Shown: in pieces, positions 1 to 9,866 of the stretch
How the letters are laid out: every line of letters starts with the position of its first letter
Numbering within the stretch: position 1 is the first letter of the stretch
From: Fulvivirga marina
GTDB taxonomy: Bacteria > Bacteroidota > Bacteroidia > Cytophagales > Cyclobacteriaceae
Length of the DNA stretch: 64,000 nt
Direction of reading: 5' to 3'
NCBI RefSeq assembly: GCF_016775155.1
Contig: NZ_JAEUGD010000004.1
Coordinates: 124,001 to 188,000, forward strand
The notes under the pieces: generated by a model
What the model saw: the letters and a program-made list of their open reading frames with translations, nothing else
Told to the model about the DNA's origin: nothing
Database searches by the model: none
Made by a program: the position numbers and the translations under genes

Positions 1-730
1 TAGAAGTAAGCTCCGGATTTTTAGCCATACCGTTACACAATACTGCTACCATATCATTGGTAGAAGTATCTCCATCCACGGTAATCATGTTGAAGGATTT
101 ATCCACTGCCGCCTTTACAGTCTGATTTAAAAGCTTGGGTGAAATAGCTACATCACATACTATAAAGGACAACATGGTACCCATATTGGGGTGAATCATA
201 CCTGATCCCTTGGCTATCCCTGCCATATTCACTTCTATACCATCTACATCAAATTCCAGAAAACCTTCTTTAGCAAATGTATCTGTTGTCAGTATCGCAT
301 TGGCTGCAAATGAACCTGCATTAGATTTATTGGAAAGCTTCCCTATATTTTCCCTGATCCCGTTAACAACATCTTCAGTAGGGAAAGGCTCCCCTATTAG
401 TCCGGTAGAAGCTACCAGCACCAGATCTTCGTCTATTCCCAGTTCCTCCGCTGTAGTTCTCACCATAGCTTCAGCACCAAGTCTCCCTTGTTCACCTGTG
501 CATGCGTTGGCATTCCCGGCATTGATCACAATGGCCTGGGCCTTCCCATTCGCTATATTCTTTTTTGAAACTTTTATTGGCTCCGCCACTACCTGATTTT
601 TAGTGAATGTAGCGGCTGCACTGGCTGGCACCTCTGAATATATCAGTGCCAGATCACGGCGCATGGATTTAACCCCGGTATGCGCTCCCCAACAAGTAAT
701 GCCTCTTACATTGGTTAAATTCTTAATCAT
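1..730 (-). CDS. argJ: Glutamate N-acetyltransferase / ornithine acetyltransferase ArgJ (partial, 3' end outside window)
   Basis: The minus strand is open from ATG at 730 to the window edge (243 codons), beginning MIKNLTNVRGITCWGAHTGV. ArgJ moves the acetyl group from N-acetylornithine to glutamate, so the arginine pathway can recycle acetate. The family's self-cleavage site is visible as KGSGMIHPNMGTML, with the expected nucleophile Thr185; the family usually has A-T, here G-T. It follows argC by 25 bases and is the last visible gene of argB-argD-argC-argJ. About 40% of the protein lies beyond position 1. Whether it also uses acetyl-CoA (the bifunctional form) cannot be told from sequence alone. 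Confidence 0.93.
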   Translation of the reverse strand, partial: MIKNLTNVRGITCWGAHTGVKSMRRDLALIYSEVPASAAATFTKNQVVAEPIKVSKKNIANGKAQAIVINAGNANACTGEQGRLGAEAMVRTTAEELGIDEDLVLVASTGLIGEPFPTEDVVNGIRENIGKLSNKSNAGSFAANAILTTDTFAKEGFLEFDVDGIEVNMAGIAKGSGMIHPNMGTMLSFIVCDVAISPKLLNQTVKAAVDKSFNMITVDGDTSTNDMVAVLCNGMAKNPELTS

Positions 731-755
731 CTTCTTATAGTTTGGAAGTTTATCT

Positions 756-1790
756 TTAAGGATTCATAGGTACTTGCCTGAGACCGGCAGTCTCATCCCA
801 GCCAAATAATAAATTCATATTTTGTACTGCCTGACCAGCGGCTCCTTTTACCAGATTATCTATAGCACTAATGGTAATAAAGTTATCAGTTCGCTCATCA
901 TAAGTGCAGTAAATATCGCAATAGTTAGTACCACGCACCTCCTTAATGGCCGGTGGCTGGTCTGTCAGCCGAATAAAGGGTTCATCTTTATAAAAATCTT
1001 TATAGACCTCGCTGATCTTTGACGTATTGACTCCTGTCTTAGGTTTTGAGTATATAGTAGAAACTATACCCCTGTCAACGGGCAGAAGGTGTGGGGTAAA
1101 TTGAACCTTTAATTCATCAGAACTCAGTTTGTTCAGAGTTCCTTCAATTTCAATGGTATGCCTATGATTCTTAACGCTATAAGCTTTAAAGTTATCATTA
1201 ACATTAGGAAAGTGAGTAGCTGCTTTAGCCTTCACCCCTGCCCCGGTAATACCTGATTTTGAATCAACAATGACTTGCGACTCTATCATTCCCCCTTCAA
1301 CAAGCGGGGCCAGCCCAAGAATTGCACTGGTCGGATAACACCCAGGATTCGCTATCAGCTTTTTATCTTTGATTTCTTCTTTAAAAAGTTCGGGTATTCC
1401 ATAAACAGCGTCCTCAAAACCCTTTTGGTATATATGACCTTTATTATACCAGGCTTCATACGTTTCCGGGCTATCCAACCGAAAATCCCCTGAAAGGTCA
1501 ATCACTGGATAAGGTTTATCTGCATGATCTTTCACAAAATCCATTGAAACTCCATGAGGCAGAGCAAGAAATACCACATCGAGATCCATTGATTCAATGT
1601 CTTTAATGGACACTAATTGCTGGTCGATCAAGCCCCTGAAAAAAGGATGAACTTCTGCAAACTGGTCTCCCTTTCTACTTTCAGAAGTAATGGCCGCAAT
1701 GTCCACTTCAGGATGATTGAGCAGTATCCGAACCAGTTCTGACCCTGTATACCCTGTAGCTCCAATTATTCCTATTTTCTTTTTTCTCAT
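756..1790 (-). CDS. argC: N-acetyl-gamma-glutamyl-phosphate reductase ArgC
   Basis: This 344-residue NADPH-dependent enzyme reduces N-acetylglutamyl phosphate to the semialdehyde, the third step of arginine synthesis. The N-terminal dinucleotide-binding motif GATGYTGSELVR is at residues 10-21, and the catalytic cysteine lies in NPGCYPT near residue 150. The length is normal for the long ArgC type. Its start codon overlaps the argD stop (ATGA, 4 bases), which indicates translational coupling within the arginine operon. Confidence 0.97.
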   Translation of the reverse strand: MRKKKIGIIGATGYTGSELVRILLNHPEVDIAAITSESRKGDQFAEVHPFFRGLIDQQLVSIKDIESMDLDVVFLALPHGVSMDFVKDHADKPYPVIDLSGDFRLDSPETYEAWYNKGHIYQKGFEDAVYGIPELFKEEIKDKKLIANPGCYPTSAILGLAPLVEGGMIESQVIVDSKSGITGAGVKAKAATHFPNVNDNFKAYSVKNHRHTIEIEGTLNKLSSDELKVQFTPHLLPVDRGIVSTIYSKPKTGVNTSKISEVYKDFYKDEPFIRLTDQPPAIKEVRGTNYCDIYCTYDERTDNFITISAIDNLVKGAAGQAVQNMNLLFGWDETAGLRQVPMNP

Positions 1791-2980
1791 TTTGCATTCA
1801 ACTCTTTAATGGCCGTAACCATAATTTCAACAGCATGTTTCAATTCTTCTTCTGTAATGATCAATGGAGGAACGAAACGTACTACCCTTTCAGCGGTTGC
1901 ATTAGCTATAACACTGTGTTCCAGCATTTTGGCTACCACAGGTTTCGTTTCAAATTCAAATTCGGCACCTACCATAAGTCCCAAGCCCCTGACTTCCTTT
2001 AAACCGTTCAAGCCGCTATTTCTTATCTCCCTACACAGAAACTCACCTTTGCGCTCCACCTCGCTAAGAAATCCGGGATCTTTGATGATATTCAGGGTAG
2101 CTAATGAGGCTGCACATGCCAGTGGGTTCCCCCCAAAGGTTGTTCCGTGGTCACCAAAGTCTATTGCCGACCCAACCTTTTCATTACAGAGAATAGCTCC
2201 TATGGGCACACCTCCTCCCAATCCTTTTGCCAGTGTCATGATATCAGGTTCTACACCATAATGTTCTTTGGCAAACATTTTACCCGTTCTTCCTATGCCA
2301 CACTGAATCTCATCGAATATCAGTACAATGTCTTTTTCATTACAAAGCTTTCTAAGCTGTTGCAGGTACTCCTTGCCTGCCACATTAATACCTCCTTCTC
2401 CCTGTACCGGCTCAAGAATAATTGCCGCTGTCTGATCGTCTATAGCATTTTCCACTGCAGTGATATTATTGAAGGGTACCTGTTGAAATCCCTGAGGCAT
2501 AGGCTCGAAGCCTTGTTGCATGGCTTTTTTACCCATGGCTATAGTGGCGAGCGTACGCCCATGGAAAGACCCCTGCATAGCCATAACATTACCACCCCTG
2601 CCTTTGCTGTGCGCATATTTTCTAGCCAGCTTAATGGCCCCTTCTACAGATTCGGCTCCGCTGTTGGCTAAAAACACCCTGTCAAGGCCTGAAAGCTCAC
2701 AAAGCAGTTTGGATAGCTCAGCCTGAGGTTTGCTTACAAAAAAATTTGAAATATGTACCAGCTCCTGAGCCTGGTTACATATAGCTTCTGTTACTGCCGG
2801 ATGGCAATGGCCCAAATTGCAAACAGCTATGCCAGCCAGTACATCGAGGTATTCGTTGCCCTCAACATCCCACAACCGGGTGCCCTTCCCTTTCTCAAAA
2901 GCTATCGGGTAGCGCCTAAAAGTTTGTAAATAGTATTCCTTGTCAAGTTCATTGAGTGTTGCGTTTGTTAACGCTTCCAT
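1787..2980 (-). CDS. argD: Acetylornithine aminotransferase ArgD
   Basis: This is a PLP-dependent class III aminotransferase of 397 residues that converts N-acetylglutamate semialdehyde to N-acetylornithine. Visible family motifs are the aspartate that binds the PLP ring nitrogen in IFDEIQCGIGRTG and the Schiff-base lysine in TLAKGLGGGVPIGA. It lies 12 bases after argB and overlaps argC by 4 bases. The substrate is inferred from the operon; the same fold covers succinylornithine and ornithine aminotransferases. Confidence 0.95.
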   Translation of the reverse strand: MEALTNATLNELDKEYYLQTFRRYPIAFEKGKGTRLWDVEGNEYLDVLAGIAVCNLGHCHPAVTEAICNQAQELVHISNFFVSKPQAELSKLLCELSGLDRVFLANSGAESVEGAIKLARKYAHSKGRGGNVMAMQGSFHGRTLATIAMGKKAMQQGFEPMPQGFQQVPFNNITAVENAIDDQTAAIILEPVQGEGGINVAGKEYLQQLRKLCNEKDIVLIFDEIQCGIGRTGKMFAKEHYGVEPDIMTLAKGLGGGVPIGAILCNEKVGSAIDFGDHGTTFGGNPLACAASLATLNIIKDPGFLSEVERKGEFLCREIRNSGLNGLKEVRGLGLMVGAEFEFETKPVVAKMLEHSVIANATAERVVRFVPPLIITEEELKHAVEIMVTAIKELNAK

Positions 2981-2992
2981 AAATTGTTTAAG

Positions 2993-3835
2993 TTATAGTT
3001 TTATAGTAGTTCCTATAGATTGATTTTCATCCATGAGCGAAAGGATTTGCTCTGGTTTCTTCCCATTGATGATGGTAGCCCTGGAAGCTCCTCTTTCTAC
3101 TGCCAGGCGGCAGGCTTCTGTTTTTGGTATCATTCCACCTTTAATAACCCCCTCATCTATGAATTGTTTGATATTTTGCAGAGAAATTTCTCTGATCAGA
3201 CTATCAGGGTTATTAATATCTTTCATCAGGCCATCCACATCAGTCAATACACCAAAAACACGAGCATTTAAGTGACCGGCCAGACTGCCGGCAAAAAGAT
3301 CGGCATTGATGTTATAACTATTGCCATCCTTGTCGGGGGCTATGCATGTAATTACAGGTATATAGTCCTGCTCAAGCAAAAGATAGATCAGTCGAGGGTT
3401 GATTTGACTTACCTCACCTACCTGCCCAAGATCCATGCGGGTAATATTACCATTATCGTTGTGCTCATGGTAGTACCTTTTGGCTGTAATGATCTTCCCA
3501 TCACGCCCGGAAAGACCAACCGCAGTTTGCCCAAGGCTATTTATTATATTGACTACCTCACCATTTACTCTGCCTTTCAGCGCCATCTCAACATAGCGAA
3601 GCGCTTCAGGCGTAGTTTTACGGTGACCGTGTATGAATTCACTTTTAATATCAACCTGATCAAGAATTTCCTGGATAAAGGGACCTCCTCCATGTACGAT
3701 AACAACAGCGAATCCTTGTGACTTTAGCGTGCAGATATTTTTCAGGACAGCGCGTTGGAGATTTTCAGAGACCATGGCGTTGCCGCCATACTTGATAACG
3801 ATGATAGGTTTTGACTTACTGTTTTTTTCCTCCAT
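2993..3835 (-). CDS. argB: Acetylglutamate kinase ArgB
   Basis: This 280-residue amino acid kinase phosphorylates N-acetylglutamate, the committed and usually arginine-sensitive step. Visible motifs are KYGGNAM (phosphate-binding lysine), VHGGGPFI (substrate loop) and the GVIKGGMIPK segment near the C-terminus. It is the first gene of the minus-strand arginine operon. The 155-base gap to the divergent YdeI-like gene must hold the promoter; no arginine-repressor box was recognised. Confidence 0.96.
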   Translation of the reverse strand: MEEKNSKSKPIIVIKYGGNAMVSENLQRAVLKNICTLKSQGFAVVIVHGGGPFIQEILDQVDIKSEFIHGHRKTTPEALRYVEMALKGRVNGEVVNIINSLGQTAVGLSGRDGKIITAKRYYHEHNDNGNITRMDLGQVGEVSQINPRLIYLLLEQDYIPVITCIAPDKDGNSYNINADLFAGSLAGHLNARVFGVLTDVDGLMKDINNPDSLIREISLQNIKQFIDEGVIKGGMIPKTEACRLAVERGASRATIINGKKPEQILSLMDENQSIGTTIKL

Positions 3836-3990
3836 GTTATAAATGCTAAGTTAGGCAATAACAAAGGGAATAGAAAGAAATATGGCGTCTAATCTGAAAT
3901 TTCGACATTTTTAAAGAAACTTAGTGGATGTAAACTCAGCTATTATACACTCAATCTTAACTCCGAATCAAACTATAATCTCAGATTTCC

Positions 3991-4482
3991 ATGATCAAAT
4001 TCAAAACCACTATTGGCCAACTCGACTACATCAATATGAAGTACCTTGAGATTCCCAAGGAAGTTGTTGATGAGTATGGTACGATGAAAATCAGACTGGT
4101 CTGTACGGTCAATAATGTACTATCTTTTCAATGTGGGCTGATGGCTCTGGGTAAGGGTAAAGCCTACATCAGTATTAATGCCAAACGTATGAAAGAGCTC
4201 GGGGTAAAACTGGGCGATCAGGTACAGGTAGCTCTTGAAAAGGATAATAGCAAGTATGGTATGGATGTGCCGGAAGAACTTGAAGAATTGTTAAAGCAAG
4301 ACTATGAAGGTAAACGCAGGTTCGATAAACTGACACCGGGAATGCAACGCTACATTATCTATTATGTCTCCGGGGTAAAAAGCCCTAACCTTAAGTTAGA
4401 AAGGGCCATAAGGTTAATTGAAAACCTTAAAAAATCAATAGAAGGAAAGGAAACATTCCGCTTTTTGCTGGGAAAGGACTAA
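3991..4482 (+). CDS. YdeI/OmpD-associated-like protein (DUF1905 + YdeI-type C-terminus)
   Basis: The protein has 163 residues. The N-terminal ~95 residues resemble DUF1905, a small beta-barrel (segments like KYLEIPKEVV and GVKLGDQVQVALE). The C-terminus has the YdeI-type helical segment with the pattern LTPGMQRYIIYYVSGVKS and a run of basic residues. YdeI proteins have been linked to protection against antimicrobial peptides, but the biochemical role is unknown. It is divergent from argB and shares the upstream region with it. The next gene begins 83 bases later and seems independent. Confidence 0.7.
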   Translation: MIKFKTTIGQLDYINMKYLEIPKEVVDEYGTMKIRLVCTVNNVLSFQCGLMALGKGKAYISINAKRMKELGVKLGDQVQVALEKDNSKYGMDVPEELEELLKQDYEGKRRFDKLTPGMQRYIIYYVSGVKSPNLKLERAIRLIENLKKSIEGKETFRFLLGKD

Positions 4483-4565
4483 GGCAAAATTTATAAACAC
4501 TTCGCTTAAAAGTGATGACTTTTTTAGTATATTGAGAGATTGTTCAAAACCAAGAAAGTACCCCA

Positions 4566-5936
4566 ATGCATAGGTTAATAACCCTCTTGTTCTGCCTCAT
4601 CATCATTAATACAAATGCACAAAATGGAAGGTATCTTCAGCGCATTGACCTTAGTGCAGAGGAGAACAAACCTTTCTTTTCAAGAGTCTATTCATTACCT
4701 CAATTGACCATCGAAGCCATACAAAAAGGAAAGGTCCATGCCTATGATATAGACTATAGCAAAAACACCATTACTTCATTAAGTAGAGAAGCGTTTAAAG
4801 CCAAAATGATTGTATATACCGCCGACAATGGCTTTGGAACAGTTGACACCATTTCGTATACTGGCCGCGACTTCACCGCTATAGAAGTAGATGTCTCAAA
4901 AAGGAATAATAGGACCACGGGACTAAACTATATTCATTTCAATGTAAACGATAGCAGCAAGTCCGAGCGGCACAGGTTCTCAGTATCTTTCGCTGAACTG
5001 TGTAATTATCTCAATCAAAAAAAAACACTATGGGTGTACAATAGCAACTCGTGGTTATGGAAAGGCCAGGTCTTACATTCAAACGGCTACTATGCAGATG
5101 ATATTATTTACAACATTTTTCCTGATACTAATTATAGCTATATTCACCTCTTAAGGAACCCTGAAGGAGACTATGAAAAACTACAGTTCTATGACTTGGA
5201 TCATAGGTTAATGCAAGAGCTTCCATTTCAAGGTTCATCAGCAAAGGCAGAAATTAAACTAATGGCAACAGCGCTTCAGGAAGGCAATTACATAACAAAG
5301 AACAAGAAAAAGATAAAAACCCGCATCGCCGAAGTCTCTGTACCTAGCCAGCCTCTCCTTCTAGATGAAAATTTCTTCATTATTCAAAATGAAGAAATAC
5401 ACTTACTACACCCTGAGAATGCCAGGTTCTACATTGAAGAAAAAGAACTACCAACGCTGATTATGCAGGCTATTGAGGAAGGGAAAATAACAAGAGTATA
5501 TGAAGATAACATGCTTAACAATGAGATGACTCAGGAAGAATGGACACTCCAAGCAAGTGAGGAATTTATTTATACATCAAGTGATTCCGATAATGAAGAG
5601 GACGAAGAGTACCTTTTAAGCCAGCGAGTAATGTATGTAGGTCGCTCAGTCACTATTGTATCTGTTTCATGGAAAAAGTATTTTAATCATAAAGGAGAAA
5701 TAATAGCTCAAATGCCTCATTCAATTGGTTTATTTGTCGGACCCGAACAAACTTTGACGGGCCTTCGCAAACCATTGGGGTATTTCTCTTTCAACGATCT
5801 ATATCATGCCCTGAAAAATGCCCCGGAGGCCTACTACAGCACCCCTAAATCAGGTAATTTTATTAACGACCTAATGAAAAGGGATTACTTTTCTTATTTT
5901 ACATCCACATCAGGAATTTTTGTTCAAAGCAGGTAA
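4566..5936 (+). CDS. Secreted protein with two GldN-like modules
   Basis: The protein has 456 residues with an N-terminal signal peptide (hydrophobic LITLLFCLIIINTNA, cleavage before Q). Two segments resemble the start of the type IX secretion ring protein GldN/PorN. The first, around residues 20-60, has the pattern R-IDL---ENKPFF followed by IEAIQKGKVHAY. The second, around 285-315, has ENARFYIEE followed by IMQAIEEGKITRVYED. A true GldN is about 300 residues with one such module, so this is a distant paralogue at best. The periplasmic location is inferred. It does not sit among gld genes. Confidence 0.45.
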   Translation: MHRLITLLFCLIIINTNAQNGRYLQRIDLSAEENKPFFSRVYSLPQLTIEAIQKGKVHAYDIDYSKNTITSLSREAFKAKMIVYTADNGFGTVDTISYTGRDFTAIEVDVSKRNNRTTGLNYIHFNVNDSSKSERHRFSVSFAELCNYLNQKKTLWVYNSNSWLWKGQVLHSNGYYADDIIYNIFPDTNYSYIHLLRNPEGDYEKLQFYDLDHRLMQELPFQGSSAKAEIKLMATALQEGNYITKNKKKIKTRIAEVSVPSQPLLLDENFFIIQNEEIHLLHPENARFYIEEKELPTLIMQAIEEGKITRVYEDNMLNNEMTQEEWTLQASEEFIYTSSDSDNEEDEEYLLSQRVMYVGRSVTIVSVSWKKYFNHKGEIIAQMPHSIGLFVGPEQTLTGLRKPLGYFSFNDLYHALKNAPEAYYSTPKSGNFINDLMKRDYFSYFTSTSGIFVQSR

Positions 5937-6036
5937 TCCTCTTTTTTGTTTTTTTGATCTCCCATCATGCACTGAAGTGAGTATGTAAATTGTTTGGAGC
6001 AACCAGATTCTCTGTTTTCCTTTTTAACTTTACCCT

Positions 6037-7014
6037 ATGTTCAGAACGGAAATTATACCAAAAGCTTCACGAGATAAAATAAATATTTCATCTCCTGTTC
6101 TTTCCATTGGCTCCTGCTTTTCTGACTGCATGGGCCAGCGCTTTGCCAACTACAAATTCGACAGTCTGGCCAACCCATATGGTACTGTCTATAACCCTGT
6201 TTCTATTTTTAAACTTCTGGGGTATACACTTTCAAAAAATTACCCTGATCAGTCCACTTATGTAGAGACACAGGGGCTACAGGCCAATTATGATTTCCAC
6301 TCCTCTTTCTCTCATGAAGAGCCCATGGAAATTGAAAATTCCATCCATGAAGCCATAGACTTAGCTCATAAACACCTTAAGAAGTCAAACTGGTTGATCA
6401 TGACCTTTGGCACTTCTTTTATTTACCGAAGAAAAAGCAACCAAGAGATTGTAGCCAATTGCCATAAAATACCAGCCCGCCACTTTAGCAAAGAACTTCT
6501 CACTCAAAAGCAAATCATTGAGAGATTTGAAGCTTTTAATCAACAGTTGATGAGTAACTATCCAGATATCAGGATCATCCTAACAGTCTCCCCGGTAAGA
6601 CACATCAAGGACACCATGGAACAAAACAGCGTGAGTAAATCCATACTGAGGATAACCTGCGACACATTGGAAAGGGAATATGATAATATACAATATTTTC
6701 CCAGCTACGAAATCATGATGGATGACCTCCGAGATTATCGCTTCTACAAAACGGATATGATACACCCTACTCTGGATGCTGAAGATTATATTTGGAAAAA
6801 GTTTAGTGAGGCCTATCTCGATGCTGATACTGTATCGTTTATAGAGGAATGGGACAAAATTCTAAAAGCCATACATCACCGCCCGTTTAATCCGGCTTCG
6901 GATGCACACCAAAATTTTTTGCAAGAAACCATTACCCGGGTCAAGCGTTTAGAGGGTAAGATTGACATCAAGCAGGAAGTTGCCCTGCTGGAACAACAAC
7001 TGATAAAAAAATGA
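6037..7014 (+). CDS. GSCFA domain protein
   Basis: The protein has 325 residues. The N-terminal motif [14 protein letters not shown] matches the namesake GSCFA signature, a family related to SGNH/GDSL esterases. A C-terminal DMIHPT-D segment looks like the catalytic Asp-His pair. Substrate unknown; no signal peptide is seen. Its stop overlaps the start of the following DUF255 gene by 4 bases (ATGA), so the two are probably translated together. Confidence 0.85.
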   Translation: MFRTEIIPKASRDKINISSPVLSIGSCFSDCMGQRFANYKFDSLANPYGTVYNPVSIFKLLGYTLSKNYPDQSTYVETQGLQANYDFHSSFSHEEPMEIENSIHEAIDLAHKHLKKSNWLIMTFGTSFIYRRKSNQEIVANCHKIPARHFSKELLTQKQIIERFEAFNQQLMSNYPDIRIILTVSPVRHIKDTMEQNSVSKSILRITCDTLEREYDNIQYFPSYEIMMDDLRDYRFYKTDMIHPTLDAEDYIWKKFSEAYLDADTVSFIEEWDKILKAIHHRPFNPASDAHQNFLQETITRVKRLEGKIDIKQEVALLEQQLIKK

Positions 7015-9137
7015 ATGCCGTCAGATTGATCAGAACCTTTCTGCTGGCAGTATTGCTAACAAACTGCATAACTAAAACCACAAACGAAAACATCATGAAC
7101 CAAGCCCCCATACATAAGGAAGGAAAAGCTAATCGCCTGATCGATGCAACAAGCCCCTACTTGTTACAGCACGCCTACAACCCTGTAAACTGGTACCCGT
7201 GGAGTGAAGAAGCGCTAGATAAGGCTCGCAAAGAAGATAAGCCCATATTAGTAAGCATCGGTTATTCATCCTGTCACTGGTGCCATGTCATGGAGCGTGA
7301 ATCTTTTGAGAATGATAGTATAGCCGCCATTATGAATGAGCATTTTATAGCCATCAAGGTAGATCGTGAAGAAAGACCCGATGTAGATCAGATATATATG
7401 GATGCTTTACAAGCTATGGGGCAAAATGGTGGCTGGCCACTGAACGTTTTTCTCACATCCGACCAAAAGCCATTTTACGGAGGCACATATTTTCCCCCAC
7501 AAGCCTGGGCTAAGCTGCTACAGCAAGTAGCCACAGTATATAACGAGAAACGTGGAGAGATAGAAGAGTCTGCCGAACAGCTCACCAATGCCATAGCTAC
7601 AAGCGAGGTGATCAAATACCGGCTAAAGAATGAAGGTTCAGAGTACAATGTCAACGGCATGGATAAGATGTACGAAAGCATAGCTGCTCGCTTTGATAAA
7701 AAAAGGGGCGGCCTTAACCGCTCTCCAAAGTTTCCAATGCCCGGGCAGTGGCTCTTCCTACTCCGCTACTATCACCTTACCGATAATCAGGAAGCTCTTC
7801 GGCATATTGAGGTTACACTGCATGAGATAGCATACGGCGGTATTTATGATCAGGCTGGTGGAGGCTTTGCCCGTTACTCAGTAGATGCCAACTGGCTTGT
7901 CCCTCACTTTGAAAAGATGCTTTATGATAATGGCCAGCTGGTAAGCCTGTACTCTGAAGCTTATACGGCAACCGGTAATGAATTATACAAACAAGTAGTG
8001 TCCCAGACCATAGAATGGCTGGAGAGAGAGATGACCAATAGCATGGGGGGCTTCTATTCTGCACTGGATGCAGATAGTGAAGGCGAAGAAGGAAAATTCT
8101 ACGTCTGGACAAAGGCTGAGATTGAAAAGATCACAGGCGATGACAGCGACCTGATCAAAGATTACTACAACATCACAGAGGAAGGAAACTGGGAGGAAGG
8201 TAAAAACATTTTGCATAGAAGAATCTCTGACCATGAATTTGCAGCACAAAGAGGTATTGACGTAGCTATACTCAATGAAAAAATAGCAAAAGCTAATAAT
8301 TTGTTTTTAAAAGAGCGTACCCAAAGGGTACGGCCTGGCCTCGATGACAAAGCTCTCTCGGGGTGGAATGGTCTGATGTTAAAAGGCCTTGTTGATGCTT
8401 ATATAGCTTTTGGAGAAGAAAAATTTCTGACCATGGCCCTTAACAATGCATCCTTCATTACCAGCGAAATGAGTGATGGTGAGAGGTTATTCAGAAGCTA
8501 TAAAGAGGGCAAGGCTACGATAGATGGTTATTTGGAGGATTACGCCCATGTTATCGATGCTTTTATTGCACTGTACCAAGCCACATTTGACGAAAAGTGG
8601 CTAAACAAGGCTAAAACAATGACTGACTATACGCTCAAGCATTTTTTCGACAACGGCGAAAAGCTTTTCTTTTACACAGATGATAGCTCCGAAAAACTAA
8701 TAGTCAGAAAAAAAGAGATTTTTGACAATGTAATCCCCGCCTCAAACTCACAAATGGCATTAAACCTCCACTTATTGGGTATTATTTATGATAATGACGA
8801 TTATAAATCGAAAAGCAAAGCTATGATTGGGAAAATGACTTCTCTACTGGAAGGGGAACCGACATACCTTTACAACTGGGGCATACTTTACAGTTATTTG
8901 GCATCATCCACAGCCGAAGTAGCCATAGTGGGCAGCAATGCCAATAATATCAGGATCCGTTTTGGCAAGAGATACTATCCTAACAAAGTAGTAATAGGAA
9001 CAAAACAAAGCAGTAATTTACCGCTACTGAAAGGTAAAGAAGCGATAAATGATCAGACAACTATATATGTCTGCTACAACAAAACATGCAAATTACCAGT
9101 TACAGATATTGATCAAGCCTATGAACAGCTAAAATGA
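7011..9137 (+). CDS. Thioredoxin-domain protein of the DUF255/YyaL (SPATA20) family, likely lipoprotein
   Basis: The protein has 708 residues. The first ~20 look like a lipoprotein signal with the cysteine in LLTNC. Next comes the DUF255 thioredoxin-like domain with [12 protein letters not shown], the redox pair in CHWCHVM and the EERPD motif. After that is an alpha/alpha-barrel like those of glycoside epimerases ([17 protein letters not shown], then [13 protein letters not shown]). The family is widespread and its reaction is not established. It overlaps the GSCFA gene by 4 bases and is followed by a strong hairpin terminator. Confidence 0.88.
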   Translation: MNAVRLIRTFLLAVLLTNCITKTTNENIMNQAPIHKEGKANRLIDATSPYLLQHAYNPVNWYPWSEEALDKARKEDKPILVSIGYSSCHWCHVMERESFENDSIAAIMNEHFIAIKVDREERPDVDQIYMDALQAMGQNGGWPLNVFLTSDQKPFYGGTYFPPQAWAKLLQQVATVYNEKRGEIEESAEQLTNAIATSEVIKYRLKNEGSEYNVNGMDKMYESIAARFDKKRGGLNRSPKFPMPGQWLFLLRYYHLTDNQEALRHIEVTLHEIAYGGIYDQAGGGFARYSVDANWLVPHFEKMLYDNGQLVSLYSEAYTATGNELYKQVVSQTIEWLEREMTNSMGGFYSALDADSEGEEGKFYVWTKAEIEKITGDDSDLIKDYYNITEEGNWEEGKNILHRRISDHEFAAQRGIDVAILNEKIAKANNLFLKERTQRVRPGLDDKALSGWNGLMLKGLVDAYIAFGEEKFLTMALNNASFITSEMSDGERLFRSYKEGKATIDGYLEDYAHVIDAFIALYQATFDEKWLNKAKTMTDYTLKHFFDNGEKLFFYTDDSSEKLIVRKKEIFDNVIPASNSQMALNLHLLGIIYDNDDYKSKSKAMIGKMTSLLEGEPTYLYNWGILYSYLASSTAEVAIVGSNANNIRIRFGKRYYPNKVVIGTKQSSNLPLLKGKEAINDQTTIYVCYNKTCKLPVTDIDQAYEQLK

Positions 9138-9195
9138 GACTATCGCATAAGGAGAAACTTATTCGGGTTCCTACCTGAAAAAAATTGTGTATATT

Positions 9196-9244
9196 AAAAC
9201 CTGAGGCCGTTTCAAAATACTTTTTAGACGGCCTGGTTTTTAAA
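9196..9244. terminator. Hairpin terminator between convergent genes
   Basis: A stem of AAAACC plus AGGCCGT at 9196-9210 pairs with ACGGCCT plus GGTTTT at 9228-9240. It has T-rich sequence downstream on the plus strand and A-rich sequence upstream, so it could end transcription from both the DUF255 gene and the convergent thioesterase gene. Confidence 0.75.
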
Positions 9245-9685
9245 TTACAGGATACTTCCTTCTTTCTCGTAGGCCAGTATTTCATTTTTAAGCCACTCAG
9301 GAATCTCCATGCTTTTCCTTTCTTTCATGTCAAACATAACCTGTGTGCTTTTGCCTTGGGCGTGGAGAATAGTCTGCCCTTCCCTCTCAGTGCAAATGAT
9401 GTATTCCAAATCAAAGCTTTTGCCTCCAAATCTCATAGTGCGCACCCACACCGTAGGGTTATGATCTGTTAACTTGAGTTCCCTTTTGTAATCACAGGAA
9501 ATATTTGCGATCAAAAACATGTTTTTATGCCAGTCCCATGTAGGGCTTGCCGCTGACATGTATTTACCACGGCCTAATTCAAAGTATTGTATATAAATAG
9601 AGTTGTTGACGTGTGCCAATGGGTCAAGGTCCATCCAACGCACTTGCAGGTCCTGTTTAAAGGTAAACTGATCAAAAATATCCAT
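9245..9685 (-). CDS. Acyl-CoA thioesterase, 4HBT hot-dog family
   Basis: The protein has 146 residues if it starts at ATG 9685, just before the conserved domain; a start at 9775 would add 30 unlike residues. The hot-dog motif WMDLDPLAHVNNSIY carries the catalytic aspartate region of 4-hydroxybenzoyl-CoA thioesterase-like proteins, followed by YFELGR. It probably hydrolyses acyl-CoA; the chain preference is unknown. It converges on the DUF255 gene across a shared terminator. Confidence 0.85.
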   Translation of the reverse strand: MDIFDQFTFKQDLQVRWMDLDPLAHVNNSIYIQYFELGRGKYMSAASPTWDWHKNMFLIANISCDYKRELKLTDHNPTVWVRTMRFGGKSFDLEYIICTEREGQTILHAQGKSTQVMFDMKERKSMEIPEWLKNEILAYEKEGSIL

Positions 9686-9866
9686 ATTCGAGGTTACAAA
9701 ATTAAAAGTGAAACCAGCTTGGTCAGGCTTTTCCAATACCGGCCATAAAGTGATCCGGCAAATATATACATTCACCTTAACTATTATTCCTAAAATGGCA
9801 CTTGATATTACTGTATGAGCCAGTAACTATCCGTCCTAACTCCAATACTACATCGCTTAAATCCAT

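Noticed and set aside
210-596. Plus-strand frame of 128 codons at the left edge
   Set aside because: It is the antisense of argJ, whose active-site motif is clear on the minus strand.
1787-2671. Plus-strand frames opposite argD
   Set aside because: The minus strand holds an unmistakable aminotransferase; the opposite frames have no recognisable features.
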